This document shows, piece after piece, positions 1 to 8,286 of a DNA stretch of 23,810 bases (positions are counted from its first letter, which is position 1; every line of letters starts with the position of its first letter). The position numbers were made by a program, and so were the translations under genes. The DNA comes from Anaerolineales bacterium UBA6128 (GTDB lineage: Bacteria; Chloroflexota; Anaerolineae; UBA1429). Below the pieces are notes generated by a model. It saw only the letters and a program-made list of their open reading frames with translations. It made no database searches and was not told the DNA's origin. The stretch covers positions 1-23,810 of the forward strand of contig DIVQ01000205.1 of assembly GCA_002423325.1 (NCBI GenBank), in the 5' to 3' direction.

Positions 1-1
1 C

Positions 2-526
2 TGGTGGAACGGCAACCGCTCGGTGCTCGTGGACGTGGACCTGACGGGGCTGCTGCTGGGCGCCACGCTGGCCACCACTGCGGAAGAGATCTACCGCGCG
101 CTGATCGAAGCCACTGCCTATGGCACGCGCATCATCATCGACAACTTTGAGCGCAGCGGCGTGGCGGTGCGCGAGCTGGTGGCGGCCGGCGGCCTGCCCG
201 AGCGCAACAAGCTGCTCATGCAGATCTATGCCGACGTGACGGGCCGCGAGATGAAGGTCTGCGGCACCAACCAGGCGGGCGCAGTGGGCTCGGCCATGTT
301 CGCGGCCGTAGCCGCGGGCGCCGCAGCGGGCGGCTATGACACGATCCAGGCGGCCGCCGCCCACATGGCGCACCTCAAGGACGTGGTCTACAAGCCCATC
401 GCGGCGCACAAGGCGGTCTACGACGCGCTCTACGCCGAGTACGTGACGCTGCACGACTATTTCGGGCGCGGCGCCAACGACGTGATGAAGCGGCTGAAGA
501 GGTTGCGCGCCGAAACGCGCGGCTGA
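2..526 (+). CDS. araB: L-ribulokinase, C-terminal part (5' end outside window)
   Basis: Ribulokinase phosphorylates L-ribulose to L-ribulose 5-phosphate in cytoplasmic L-arabinose catabolism. The frame is open from base 2, so this is the C-terminal 174 residues of a protein that starts upstream; the GTG at base 23 is internal. The first visible residues (WWNGNRSVLVD) are the signature I associate with AraB within the FGGY kinases. It is followed by EEIYRALIEATAYGTR, the ATP-site segment AAGGLPERN and the family-typical QIYADVTGRE. The gene converges on priA with only 7 bases between the two stop codons, and no obvious terminator separates them. Another FGGY sugar kinase cannot be fully excluded because the N-terminal domain is missing. 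Confidence 0.88.
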   Translation, partial: WWNGNRSVLVDVDLTGLLLGATLATTAEEIYRALIEATAYGTRIIIDNFERSGVAVRELVAAGGLPERNKLLMQIYADVTGREMKVCGTNQAGAVGSAMFAAVAAGAAAGGYDTIQAAAAHMAHLKDVVYKPIAAHKAVYDALYAEYVTLHDYFGRGANDVMKRLKRLRAETRG

Positions 527-533
527 GGCATCC

Positions 534-3134
534 CTACAGCATCGTCACCGGGTCCACGTCCACACGCCACCCGAGCGGCAGGTCCATGTCGCGCAGCAAG
601 ACCGTGGGATCGGCGCCACGCAGCGTGATCTGCCAGCGCCACTTGCCACGCAACCGCGCGTAAAAGGCCGGGGCTGGGCCGATCAGATCCAGTTCCGGCA
701 GCCCCAGCCGCCCGATCTTGTTACGCAGCACCTCCGCCAGCCGCTCGGCCTCGGCCTGCGCCCGCTCGGCGCTGGTATTGACGTACAGCAGGTACACAAA
801 GCGGCTCAGCGGCGGATACCAGTGCGCGCGGCGGTAGCCCAACTCCTGGGCGTAAAAGGTGTCATAGTCGTGCCGGCTGGCCGCCTCGATGGCCGGGTGG
901 TGCGGCGTATAGGTCTGGATGATAACCTTGCCCCCCAGCACGCTGCGCCCCGCACGCCCCGCAACCTGCGTCAGCAGCTGAAAAGTGCGCTCGCCGGCGC
1001 GAAAATCGGGCAGGTTGAGCATCGTGTCGGCCGAGACCACGCCTACCAGCGTCACGCGCGGCAGGTCGAGCCCCTTGGCGATCATCTGCGTGCCCACCAT
1101 GATGTCGGCCTCGCCGCCGATGAAGGCGTCCAGCAGCTCCTCGTGCGCAAGCTTGCCGCCGGTGGTGTCCAAATCCCAGCGCACCACACTGGCGCGCGGA
1201 AAGACCTCGTGCAGGTACTGCTCCACCCGTTCGGTGCCGATGCCAAACTGCTTGATGCGCTTGCTGTGACACGCGGGACATTGCGACGGCATCGGCGTGC
1301 TATAGCTGCAGTGATGACAGACCAGTGTGGCGGCGCGCTCGTGGTAGGTCAGCGGCAGGTCGCACCGCGGGCACTTGAGCACGTGGCCACAGTCTCGGCA
1401 ATTGACAAACGTGGCCGACCCGCGGCGGTTGAGGAACAGGATGGCCTGCTGACGCAGCGCCAGCGCCTCGTCGATGGCCTGATGCAGCGCGAACGAAAAG
1501 ATGCTGCGGTTGCCCTTGTGCAGCTCGGCGCGCATGTCGACCACTTCCACCGGCGGCAGCTCGGCGTACAGCGCCTCGTCGAGCTCGGGGGCCACAACGT
1601 GGTAGTGCGCGAGTGCGGTCGAACCGACGCCGGTGTGCGCCACTTGCGCGGCCTGCTCATCCACAGCGCGACGGTGTCCCATGATGCGCTGCGGCATCTT
1701 GAGCAGCGCGTACTCGCCGCGCTCGGCCCGATAGGCCGATTCCAGGTCCGGCGTTGCGCTGCCCAGCACGCAGGTAGCCCCGGCAATCCGTGCCAGCTCA
1801 ACGGCTGCCGCGCGCGCATGGTAGCGCGGCGTTTGTTCCTGCTTGTACGACCACTCGTGCTCCTCGTCCAGAACGATCAGCCCCAGTCGCTGCACGGGCG
1901 CAAAAAGCGCCGAGCGCGAACCCACCACCAGGCGCAGCTCGCCGGCGCGCAGGCGGCGCCACTGATCGTAGCGTTCGCCGGCTGAAAGCCGGCTGTGCAT
2001 GACCGCCAGCACCTCGGGAAAGCGCGCACCAAAGCGCCGAATGGTCTGTGGCGTCAACGCAATCTCGGGCACCAGGACGATGGCGCTACGCCCCTGTTCG
2101 AGCACGCGCTGCACGGCACGCAAATAGATCTCGGTCTTGCCGCTGCCGGTGACCCCCTGTAACAGATACGGCCGCCCACTCGGGGTGTCCAGGTCGGCCG
2201 CCACGGCATGCCAGACCTGCTCCTGGTCGGGCGTCAGCCGCGGCGGCTCCACCGGTACGAACGCGCGGCCCGCCAACGGATCGCGCCAGATCTCGCGCTG
2301 CTCCAGATCCGCCAGGCCCTTGTCGACCAGCGCGCGCAGCGTGGCGGTCGACACGCCGATGGCCTCAGCAGCCCCGGCCAGCGGCCACCAACTCTCACCC
2401 TGCTCTCGTCGCGCGATCAGCGCCTGCAGCGCGCGTTGCTGCTGCGGGGCGCGCGCCGACACCGCATCCGACGCCGCATCAGGGCGCGCCCGCACAACTG
2501 CCACACACTTGGGGCGCACCGCCGGCGGCCTGATCTGCGCCCGTTTGACCAGCCAGCCCCGCCCGATCAGGCGCGCCAGCATCGAGCGCCGGCCACGCCG
2601 CGTCGTCAGCTCCGCCACCTGCTCGCTGGTCAGCGGCCCTTGCGCCAGCACCTGCTCCCACAACGCGCGCTCTTCGGGCGTCGCGGCGGTCAGGTCAGCG
2701 TCGGGTTCGGCCTCCAGCAGCGTGTCCACCGACTGCGTGACACCCGGCGGCAGCATACTGTCAATGACGATGTGTAGCGGCGCGAGATAGTAGGCGCTGA
2801 TCCAGCGCGCCAGGTCCAGTTGTTCTGAGGAGAGCACAGGCACGGGGTCGACGATCTGGTCCAGGTCGCGCGTCTGCTCAACCGGCGCGCGTTCATCAAG
2901 CGCCACCACCACACCCTGCAGGTAGCGCCGGCCGAAAGGCACCCAGACCAGTTGGCCGGGTTGAACACGCCCGCGCAGGGCTGTGGGGATAGCATAGTGA
3001 AAAGCACGCGCCAGGCGTTCGGGGTCTTCGGCGTCGTCGTCAGGGGAATGCTCGCGTGAGACGGTCCGCGATAGCGGCGTGCGTACCACCACCACCGCGT
3101 AAGGCGCCGACTCGGCGGGCCGCGGCTCTGCCAT
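534..3134 (-). CDS. priA: Primosomal protein N' (replication restart helicase PriA)
   Basis: PriA recognises stalled or repaired forks and reloads the replicative helicase. The 866-residue product has all expected parts: an N-terminal DNA-binding region to about residue 300, Walker A GVTGSGKT at 327-334, and the PriA-typical DEEH box at 423-426. A zinc module follows with eight cysteines in four pairs (579/582, 588/591, 606/609, 619/622), then the second helicase lobe with motifs near GTQMIAKGLDLP and QVAGRAGR. There is an insertion of about 40 residues near 485-525 and a poorly conserved acidic stretch near 30-40. It is the last gene of the minus-strand block; its ATG lies 3 bases after the amrB stop, suggesting translational coupling. 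Length is somewhat above the roughly 730-800 usual for the family. Confidence 0.96.
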   Translation of the reverse strand: MAEPRPAESAPYAVVVVRTPLSRTVSREHSPDDDAEDPERLARAFHYAIPTALRGRVQPGQLVWVPFGRRYLQGVVVALDERAPVEQTRDLDQIVDPVPVLSSEQLDLARWISAYYLAPLHIVIDSMLPPGVTQSVDTLLEAEPDADLTAATPEERALWEQVLAQGPLTSEQVAELTTRRGRRSMLARLIGRGWLVKRAQIRPPAVRPKCVAVVRARPDAASDAVSARAPQQQRALQALIARREQGESWWPLAGAAEAIGVSTATLRALVDKGLADLEQREIWRDPLAGRAFVPVEPPRLTPDQEQVWHAVAADLDTPSGRPYLLQGVTGSGKTEIYLRAVQRVLEQGRSAIVLVPEIALTPQTIRRFGARFPEVLAVMHSRLSAGERYDQWRRLRAGELRLVVGSRSALFAPVQRLGLIVLDEEHEWSYKQEQTPRYHARAAAVELARIAGATCVLGSATPDLESAYRAERGEYALLKMPQRIMGHRRAVDEQAAQVAHTGVGSTALAHYHVVAPELDEALYAELPPVEVVDMRAELHKGNRSIFSFALHQAIDEALALRQQAILFLNRRGSATFVNCRDCGHVLKCPRCDLPLTYHERAATLVCHHCSYSTPMPSQCPACHSKRIKQFGIGTERVEQYLHEVFPRASVVRWDLDTTGGKLAHEELLDAFIGGEADIMVGTQMIAKGLDLPRVTLVGVVSADTMLNLPDFRAGERTFQLLTQVAGRAGRSVLGGKVIIQTYTPHHPAIEAASRHDYDTFYAQELGYRRAHWYPPLSRFVYLLYVNTSAERAQAEAERLAEVLRNKIGRLGLPELDLIGPAPAFYARLRGKWRWQITLRGADPTVLLRDMDLPLGWRVDVDPVTML

Positions 3135-3137
3135 CGC

Positions 3138-4001
3138 CTAGAAAAAGACCATCGCGCCGTAGCCCACCAGATCGCTGGGGCGGCCCATTGGGTGGGCATC
3201 GTGGCTGGTGGTGTACTCGAGCAAAAAGCCCTCGCTGGCGCCCAGCTCGGCCGCAAAGCCAATCGCCGCGGCGATGGCGCCGGCGCCGCAGGCGTTATAG
3301 CGCGTGGCGGCCTCGCGCAACACCTGCTCTGCCTGCATCTTGGCCGCCAGGTCCAGGATGCGGGCGTCGCTGGCGCGCGTCCAGCGCCAGCCGGCCTCAC
3401 CGGTGCCGGCGGGAGCCATCCCATAGCGCGGGCCATAGTGCGTCAAATCGCTGGATCCCACGGCAACCGCGGAACGCCCCAGCGTCACGGCCGCCTGTGC
3501 GACCTTGCGACCAACCTGCTCGGGTTGCGCCTCGGGCGGGATGGCAATGGGCAGGATACGAGCCTCGGGGAACAGGTGCCGCACAAAAGGCAGTTGCACC
3601 TCGATCGAGTGCTCGCCCTCGTGTGCGCGGGGCTCATCGACCAGCAGACCCTCGCTGGCCGAAAGGGCCGCAGCCGCCAGCTCTTCATCGACTGCCAGAT
3701 CGCCCAGTGGCGTACGCCAGCTGCCCGAGCCATAGGCTGAGGCGTGGCTGAGTCCCCAGCGGTGCACGGCGCCGAACAACACGAGCGTCTGCGGAGCGCC
3801 CTGCGCGGCGATGGCCGCAAAGACGCGTGCGGCCGTAGGGCCCGAATAGGTCCATCCGGCATGCGGCACAATCCCGCCGTGAATGGGCCGCGGAGGAGCA
3901 GACGACGCGGCATCGCGCAGACATTCCAGCACTTCGTCGCGGCATTCTGCGGCGTGTGCCGGATAGAACATACCCGCAACAGTCGGGTTACGTACTGGCA
4001 T
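3138..4001 (-). CDS. amrB: MEMO1-family protein (AmmeMemoRadiSam system protein B)
   Basis: The 287-residue product matches the MEMO family, which resembles extradiol dioxygenases in fold and has a His-based metal pocket. Visible signatures are the N-terminal RNPTVAGMFYP, the PHAGWTYSG motif (His47), a second pocket histidine in FGAVH (His80), the HEGEHSIEVQLPF segment and the SSDLTHYG segment. In many bacteria this protein is encoded with AmrA and a radical SAM protein; neither is in this window, so it is separated from its usual partners. The biochemical role of the bacterial proteins is not settled, and none is claimed here. The ATG follows a GGGGGTGA ribosome-binding site. It sits between the rhomboid gene and priA in the same operon. 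Confidence 0.9.
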   Translation of the reverse strand: MPVRNPTVAGMFYPAHAAECRDEVLECLRDAASSAPPRPIHGGIVPHAGWTYSGPTAARVFAAIAAQGAPQTLVLFGAVHRWGLSHASAYGSGSWRTPLGDLAVDEELAAAALSASEGLLVDEPRAHEGEHSIEVQLPFVRHLFPEARILPIAIPPEAQPEQVGRKVAQAAVTLGRSAVAVGSSDLTHYGPRYGMAPAGTGEAGWRWTRASDARILDLAAKMQAEQVLREAATRYNACGAGAIAAAIGFAAELGASEGFLLEYTTSHDAHPMGRPSDLVGYGAMVFF

Positions 4002-4043
4002 GGTTCACCCCCAACGGTGCCCGCCCGAACGGCGCAGCGCGGA

Positions 4044-4850
4044 TCAGGCGTAGGCGCGCGTCGCGAGCAGGGTGAGCAGCGACAGCAGCACCGCCACGCC
4101 GATGACGGTCAGCAACGCGCGCCGTCGCGAGTAGGCATCCACCAACGTGAACGGGCCACCCAGCATGCCGGGCTCCAGCACACGATAGCGCGGGCAAAAG
4201 CCCCAGCCAAGCGCGAGGCCGGCCACCAACCCGCCGATGTGGCCCAGGTTGTCGATGCCCCCCAGCGTCATGCCGATGACGAGGTTGTAGCCCGCCACCA
4301 CGAGCATGTTGGTCAGTTGCTTGCGGCCCCAGTCGCCAAACTGCTCGCGATAGGTCAGCAGGTAAGCGATGGAGGCCCCGAGCAGCCCAAAGATGGCCCC
4401 CGAGGCGCCCGCCGACAGGCTTTCGCTGCCCAGGTAGCTGAGCACGTTGCCAGCGACGCCCGCAAGCAGGTACAGCACGATGAACCGCCAGCCGCCGTAG
4501 CGCCGCTCGAGTTGTTGTCCAAAGCTGTACAGCGCCCAGGAGTTGAACAGCAGGTGCAGCGGCCCGATGTGCAAAAAGCAGGCCGTCAACAGGCGCCAGT
4601 ACTGCCCGACCGCGATCAGCGGTCCATACTTGGCGCCAAAGACGAGCAGCACCAGACCGTTCTCCGACCCGCTCAGGCCCAGCCCCTTGTCCCAACCAAA
4701 GACGGTCATGGCCAGCCAGACGAGCACGTTGGCGGCCAGAAGCACATAGGTCCAGCGAGCCGGGTGCGCGGGAAGCGGCAAGGCCACCGTGTGGACTTCG
4801 GTCGCCGCCGCCAGTGGCTCCGGAATCTGCGGCGCCGATTCGGACCGCAT
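4044..4850 (-). CDS. Rhomboid-family intramembrane serine protease
   Basis: Rhomboids cleave membrane proteins within or near the lipid bilayer using a Ser-His dyad. With the ATG at 4850 the protein has 268 residues: a cytoplasmic N-terminus of about 32 residues, a first membrane segment near 33-52, then the rhomboid core. The core shows YWRLLTACFLH (84-94) with His94, His99 and Asn103, the GASG motif with catalytic Ser150, and GHIGG with catalytic His204. A last hydrophobic segment spans about 245-264. All key residues are present, so it should be active; its substrate is unknown. The ATG overlaps the gmk stop codon (TGATG), so it is translationally coupled; a GTG one codon upstream is an alternative start. 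Confidence 0.92.
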   Translation of the reverse strand: MRSESAPQIPEPLAAATEVHTVALPLPAHPARWTYVLLAANVLVWLAMTVFGWDKGLGLSGSENGLVLLVFGAKYGPLIAVGQYWRLLTACFLHIGPLHLLFNSWALYSFGQQLERRYGGWRFIVLYLLAGVAGNVLSYLGSESLSAGASGAIFGLLGASIAYLLTYREQFGDWGRKQLTNMLVVAGYNLVIGMTLGGIDNLGHIGGLVAGLALGWGFCPRYRVLEPGMLGGPFTLVDAYSRRRALLTVIGVAVLLSLLTLLATRAYA

Positions 4851-5512
4851 CACAGTGTAATGGGCTGCCGCACGGACCGGCAGCGCTCAGCCGTCATGAT
4901 GGCCGTCACCTGCCGCACGGCGTCGTCCAGTTCGCCCTCACGGTTCACCACGACATAGTCAAACTCGCGCGCCTGCTCCAGTTCGTGGCGCGCCATCCGC
5001 AGACGCGCCTGAACCTGAGCGGGCGAGTCTCCGGGGCGGCGACGCAGCCGGTCCACCAGCACGTCCAGCGAAGGGGGCACCAGAAAGATGCTCACAGTCT
5101 GTGGGATCTTTATGCGGATGGTGGCGGCGCCATTCACATCCAACCGCATCACCACATCGCGGCCACTGGCCAGGCCTTTGCGCACATCCTTGCGCAGCAC
5201 GCCCTTGCACTGGCCATAGACGTCGGCGTCCTCCAGCAGTTCATCGTCACGCCTCATCCGCTGGAACTCGGCATACGAGACAAAGTAATAGTCGACCCCG
5301 TCCACCTCACCCGGGCGCGCCGGCCTCGTAGTGACGGTGACGACAAAGTGAAATGGGCAGCCCATCTCGTCCATGCGTTTGACAACACTGTCCTTGCCGA
5401 CGCCAGAGGGCCCGGAAATGACGACGACGAGCGGGGCCGGGCGCAGGTAGGGTTGCAGCAACGCCTCTGCGTCCTTCGCGTCGGCGATGTATGGCACGTT
5501 CTGCTCCGTCAA
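4850..5512 (-). CDS. gmk: Guanylate kinase, divergent (organelle-like) form
   Basis: Guanylate kinase converts GMP and ATP to GDP and ADP. The start is taken as TTG at 5512, giving 220 residues, because AAAGGAG lies four bases upstream, the same spacing as before thrS; the open frame continues to a GTG at 5575 without a comparable ribosome-binding site. Visible motifs are the P-loop GPSGVGK (34-40), TTRPARPGEVDG for GMP binding (61-72) and the acidic LLEDADV (92-98). Two features differ from E. coli and yeast enzymes: Asp41 follows the P-loop lysine where Ser, Thr or Gly is usual, and the GMP-pocket NYYGT/S segment reads QCKGV (101-105). From memory, plant organellar guanylate kinases carry GKDA and YKGI at these places, so this looks like that sub-type rather than a dead enzyme. 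Confidence 0.88.
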   Translation of the reverse strand: MTEQNVPYIADAKDAEALLQPYLRPAPLVVVISGPSGVGKDSVVKRMDEMGCPFHFVVTVTTRPARPGEVDGVDYYFVSYAEFQRMRRDDELLEDADVYGQCKGVLRKDVRKGLASGRDVVMRLDVNGAATIRIKIPQTVSIFLVPPSLDVLVDRLRRRPGDSPAQVQARLRMARHELEQAREFDYVVVNREGELDDAVRQVTAIMTAERCRSVRQPITL

Positions 5513-5618
5513 GGGACTCCTTTGCAGCGAGGCGCCCAGCGTGGGCAGACACGCAGCCCCAGGGATTGGCACCACGCCGACCCGGGATCAGCACAGCCGC
5601 CTCGTTCTCCGCGGTGTA

Positions 5619-5957
5619 CTAGAAGCGCAGCAGGCGCTCGACGTCCAGCACAAAGATGACGGCCCCGCCCACCTGTACCTCGACCGGGTTGGGCAGGTAC
5701 AATTCACCCGGCTCCATCACCGGCGGCAACGGGTTGACGTACTGGGTGCGCGTGTGGCAAGTACGCTTGATGATCTCCAGCACGCGTGGAACCGCATCGC
5801 CTTCCACACCCACCAGAATGGTGGCATTGCCTTCGCGCAAAAAGCCACCGGTAGTGCTGATCTTGGTCGAAGAGAAGCCCGCCTGCCGCAGAGCCGTCAT
5901 CAGTTGGTCGGCGTCATCGCTGTGCACGATGTTGACCATCAGCTTGGCGTTATCCAT
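5619..5957 (-). CDS. darA: Cyclic-di-AMP receptor, PII-like (DarA/PstA/YaaQ family)
   Basis: Members of this family are small trimeric PII-like cytoplasmic proteins that bind cyclic di-AMP. The 112-residue length is typical. Signatures seen are TKISTTGGFLREGNATILVG (31-50), the segment that packs around the nucleotide in the known homologues, RTQYVN (70-75) and the C-terminal GGAVIFVLDVERL. The ATG overlaps the last 8 bases of tmk, with AGAGG a few bases before it. The tmk-darA pairing is also found in Firmicutes, which supports the call. No cyclic di-AMP synthase or phosphodiesterase is encoded in the window, so what it regulates here is unknown. Confidence 0.93.
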   Translation of the reverse strand: MDNAKLMVNIVHSDDADQLMTALRQAGFSSTKISTTGGFLREGNATILVGVEGDAVPRVLEIIKRTCHTRTQYVNPLPPVMEPGELYLPNPVEVQVGGAVIFVLDVERLLRF

Positions 5958-6645
5958 GACCTCTCACATCCCCCTTTGTCTGCGTACCGTCCGCCTCATC
6001 CATCCGGGCGGAGATGTCGCCTGCCAGAACCTCATTGACGCGCGCAATGATCGTCCGATGTATCGCCTCGATCGACTGGTTGGCGTCGACGGTGAGCCAA
6101 CGCTCCGGTGCGTCAGCCGCCATTGCCAGGTAACCCTGGCGCACGCGCGAGTGGAACGCCAGCGTCTGCTCATCCATACGGTTCCACTCGCCGCGCCCTG
6201 CCTCCAAGTCGCGGCGTTTGCGCGCCAGGCCCACTTCCACGTCCAAGTCCAAGTATACCACCAGATCGGGTTGCAGATTGCTCGTCGCAAAACGGGTGAT
6301 CTGCCGCAAGGCCTCCAGATCCAGACCGCGCCCGTAGCCCTGATAGGCCATCGTCGATTCGGCGAAACGGTCCGATATCACCAACTCGCCGCGCTCGAGC
6401 GCCGGACGGATGATCTCGCCCACGTGTTGAGCACGCGACGCCGAGTAGAGCAGAATCTCTGTTGCAGGCAGCATACCCGCGTTCCGCATATCGTGCAACA
6501 CCGTGCGAATCTGCTCTGCGATGGGCGTACCGCCCGGCTCACGCGTGCGCACCACCGACAGACCACGCGCCCTCAGTGCATCGCACAGCAGCGCAATGTG
6601 CGTCGACTTGCCACTGCCATCGCAGCCCTCAAAGGTGATGAACAA
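5950..6645 (-). CDS. tmk: Thymidylate kinase
   Basis: Thymidylate kinase phosphorylates dTMP to dTDP, an essential step to dTTP. The 231-residue product begins FITFEGCDGSGKST with the P-loop at residues 7-15, then REPGGTP, the SDRFAEST motif and the YQGYGRG segment that binds dTMP, and an Arg-rich LID region (RRDLEAGRGEWNRMD). The start codon is TTG, supported by AGGAAGGGA about 8 bases upstream. The last 8 bases overlap darA. The C-terminus is slightly longer than in E. coli (213 residues). Confidence 0.96.
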   Translation of the reverse strand: MFITFEGCDGSGKSTHIALLCDALRARGLSVVRTREPGGTPIAEQIRTVLHDMRNAGMLPATEILLYSASRAQHVGEIIRPALERGELVISDRFAESTMAYQGYGRGLDLEALRQITRFATSNLQPDLVVYLDLDVEVGLARKRRDLEAGRGEWNRMDEQTLAFHSRVRQGYLAMAADAPERWLTVDANQSIEAIHRTIIARVNEVLAGDISARMDEADGTQTKGDVRGHG

Positions 6646-6669
6646 GGTCAGTCCCTTCCTGGCAGACGA

Positions 6670-8223
6670 TCACGCATAGATCGTCACCCGTCGATGCGGG
6701 TCGTTGCCGGTGCTGCGTGACATCACGTTGGCCTCACGCGCCAGCATGTGCTGCTGACGTCTGATATAGGCTTCCTGCGGCGCCAGTTGCACCTGGCTGA
6801 CCTCGCCCGCCTGGATCCGCTGGATAGCTTGCCGCACCTCGACCACTGCGGCGTCCAGCACATCAGCATCCTTTTCCAGCCCAAAGATGTCGGACAGATA
6901 GCCCTCCATCTGGACCTCGGTGTTGTTACGCAGCACGTACACCGGGATGTTGCGGCGTTCCGCGTCGCTGATGACCCGCGGACGCTTGCGGTAATAGGTG
7001 CGCAGCGTGAACAGCACATCGGCCTCGCTTAGATCGGTGACCAGAGACACCGGCACGCCCAACCGGCGAGCGGCCTGACGCACGCGGCTCTGGTTAAGGC
7101 CGTAAGGGTAGATACGCAGCGGCTTGTGGCGGCTCTCCGACCGCGCTCGCACTGGCCCGGGCGCCTCCTCGTACGCCGCGTGCGGCGCGCGCGGCTCGGG
7201 CGCCTCGCGCGCGCTCAGCGGCTCGGGCGTGTGCATCTGCTTTTCGATCTCTCCCGAGGGTGTGCGCACACGGATCTCTACCGGCAATACCTGGTCGCGC
7301 AGCGTGGCGTCCACCGCCGCAGCCACATCGGGACGAATGGCGACGCGATCCCAGTCCTGGATCTCGACCATCACGTCGAACGTGGGGGGCGCCTTACGCT
7401 CCAGCACTGACTTTTGCGTGCCGCGACGCCGCGCCTCTTCGTCGCTCAAGGTCACCACCTGTATGCCCCCCACCAGGTCGGCCAGGGTCGGGTTCATCAT
7501 CAGGTTGCCGAGCGAGTTGCCGTGGGCGGTGCCCACCAGTTGAACGCCGCGCTCGGCGATCGTGCGGGCGGCGCTGGCCTCCAACTCGGTGCCGATTTCG
7601 TCAATCACGATGACCTCGGGCATGTGGTTCTCCACAGCCTCTATCATCACCGCGTGCTGCAGGTTGGCCTTGGCCACCTGCATACGACGCGCCCGCCCCA
7701 CCGCCGGATGCGGAATATCGCCATCTCCGCCGATCTCATTCGACGTGTCCACGATGATCACCCGCTTGGTCTCGGCCAGGGTACGCGCCACTTCGCGCAG
7801 CATCGTCGTCTTGCCCACACCGGGTCGGCCCAGCAGCAGAATGCTGGCGCCCGACTCAACAAGGTCGCGCATGATGTCGATGGTACCATAGACCGCGCGC
7901 CCAACACGGCACGTCAGCCCGATGATGACCCCAGCACGGTTGCGGATGGCCGAGATGCGATGCAGCGTGCGCGCAATACCAGCACGGTTGTCGTCGCTGA
8001 AATCGCCAATGCGCGCCACAACCTCGTCAATCTGCGCCTGCGTCACCTCGTTGGCAGTGAGCGGCACGTCGCCGTCCACATAGCGGGCGTCGCAGGTGCG
8101 TCCCAGGTCCAACACCACTTCCAGCAGCTCGTCAAAGCGGTCAGCCGCGCGCAGGGCCGCAGCAATCTCCGCCGGCAACACGTCGACTAACGCATCAATA
8201 TCATCCGTGATCTCTAGTGCCAT
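6670..8223 (-). CDS. R3H-domain AAA ATPase (SpoIIIAA/Ycf45-like)
   Basis: The 517-residue protein has an N-terminal helical region, then an ATPase core with Walker A GRPGVGKTT (132-140) and Walker B VIVIDEI (204-210). The core includes the VDTSNEIGGDG and AHGNSLGNLMMNP segments typical of the SpoIIIAA/Ycf45 group of secretion-ATPase relatives. A variable linker (about 320-365) leads to a region with the IYPYGLNQSRVRQAARRL segment. The last 70 residues form an R3H nucleic-acid-binding domain, seen in AYIRRQQHMLARE and SRSTGNDPHRRVTIY. R3H domains bind single-stranded nucleic acid; the cellular role of this full-length family, common in cyanobacteria and Chloroflexota, is not established to my knowledge. 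It is followed by tmk after 24 bases, so it is probably co-transcribed. Confidence 0.85.
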   Translation of the reverse strand: MALEITDDIDALVDVLPAEIAAALRAADRFDELLEVVLDLGRTCDARYVDGDVPLTANEVTQAQIDEVVARIGDFSDDNRAGIARTLHRISAIRNRAGVIIGLTCRVGRAVYGTIDIMRDLVESGASILLLGRPGVGKTTMLREVARTLAETKRVIIVDTSNEIGGDGDIPHPAVGRARRMQVAKANLQHAVMIEAVENHMPEVIVIDEIGTELEASAARTIAERGVQLVGTAHGNSLGNLMMNPTLADLVGGIQVVTLSDEEARRRGTQKSVLERKAPPTFDVMVEIQDWDRVAIRPDVAAAVDATLRDQVLPVEIRVRTPSGEIEKQMHTPEPLSAREAPEPRAPHAAYEEAPGPVRARSESRHKPLRIYPYGLNQSRVRQAARRLGVPVSLVTDLSEADVLFTLRTYYRKRPRVISDAERRNIPVYVLRNNTEVQMEGYLSDIFGLEKDADVLDAAVVEVRQAIQRIQAGEVSQVQLAPQEAYIRRQQHMLAREANVMSRSTGNDPHRRVTIYA

Positions 8224-8286
8224 ACCTGTGCCTGTTTCACCCCCGGACCCCTTGCCGGGGCCCCCACGCAGCTTTTCATACGTTCG

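Noticed and set aside
822..1985. Long plus-strand frame of about 390 codons
   Set aside because: It is antisense to the PriA helicase core with no recognisable motif or ribosome-binding site.
5513..5575. Longer guanylate kinase starting at GTG 5575
   Set aside because: The added 21 residues have no ribosome-binding site before them and contain the AAAGGAG that serves the TTG at 5512.
8241..8260. Hairpin CCCCGG/CCGGGG between the GNAT-like and R3H genes
   Set aside because: A six-base stem with no T-run in a G+C-rich gap inside an operon; it is weak as a terminator.
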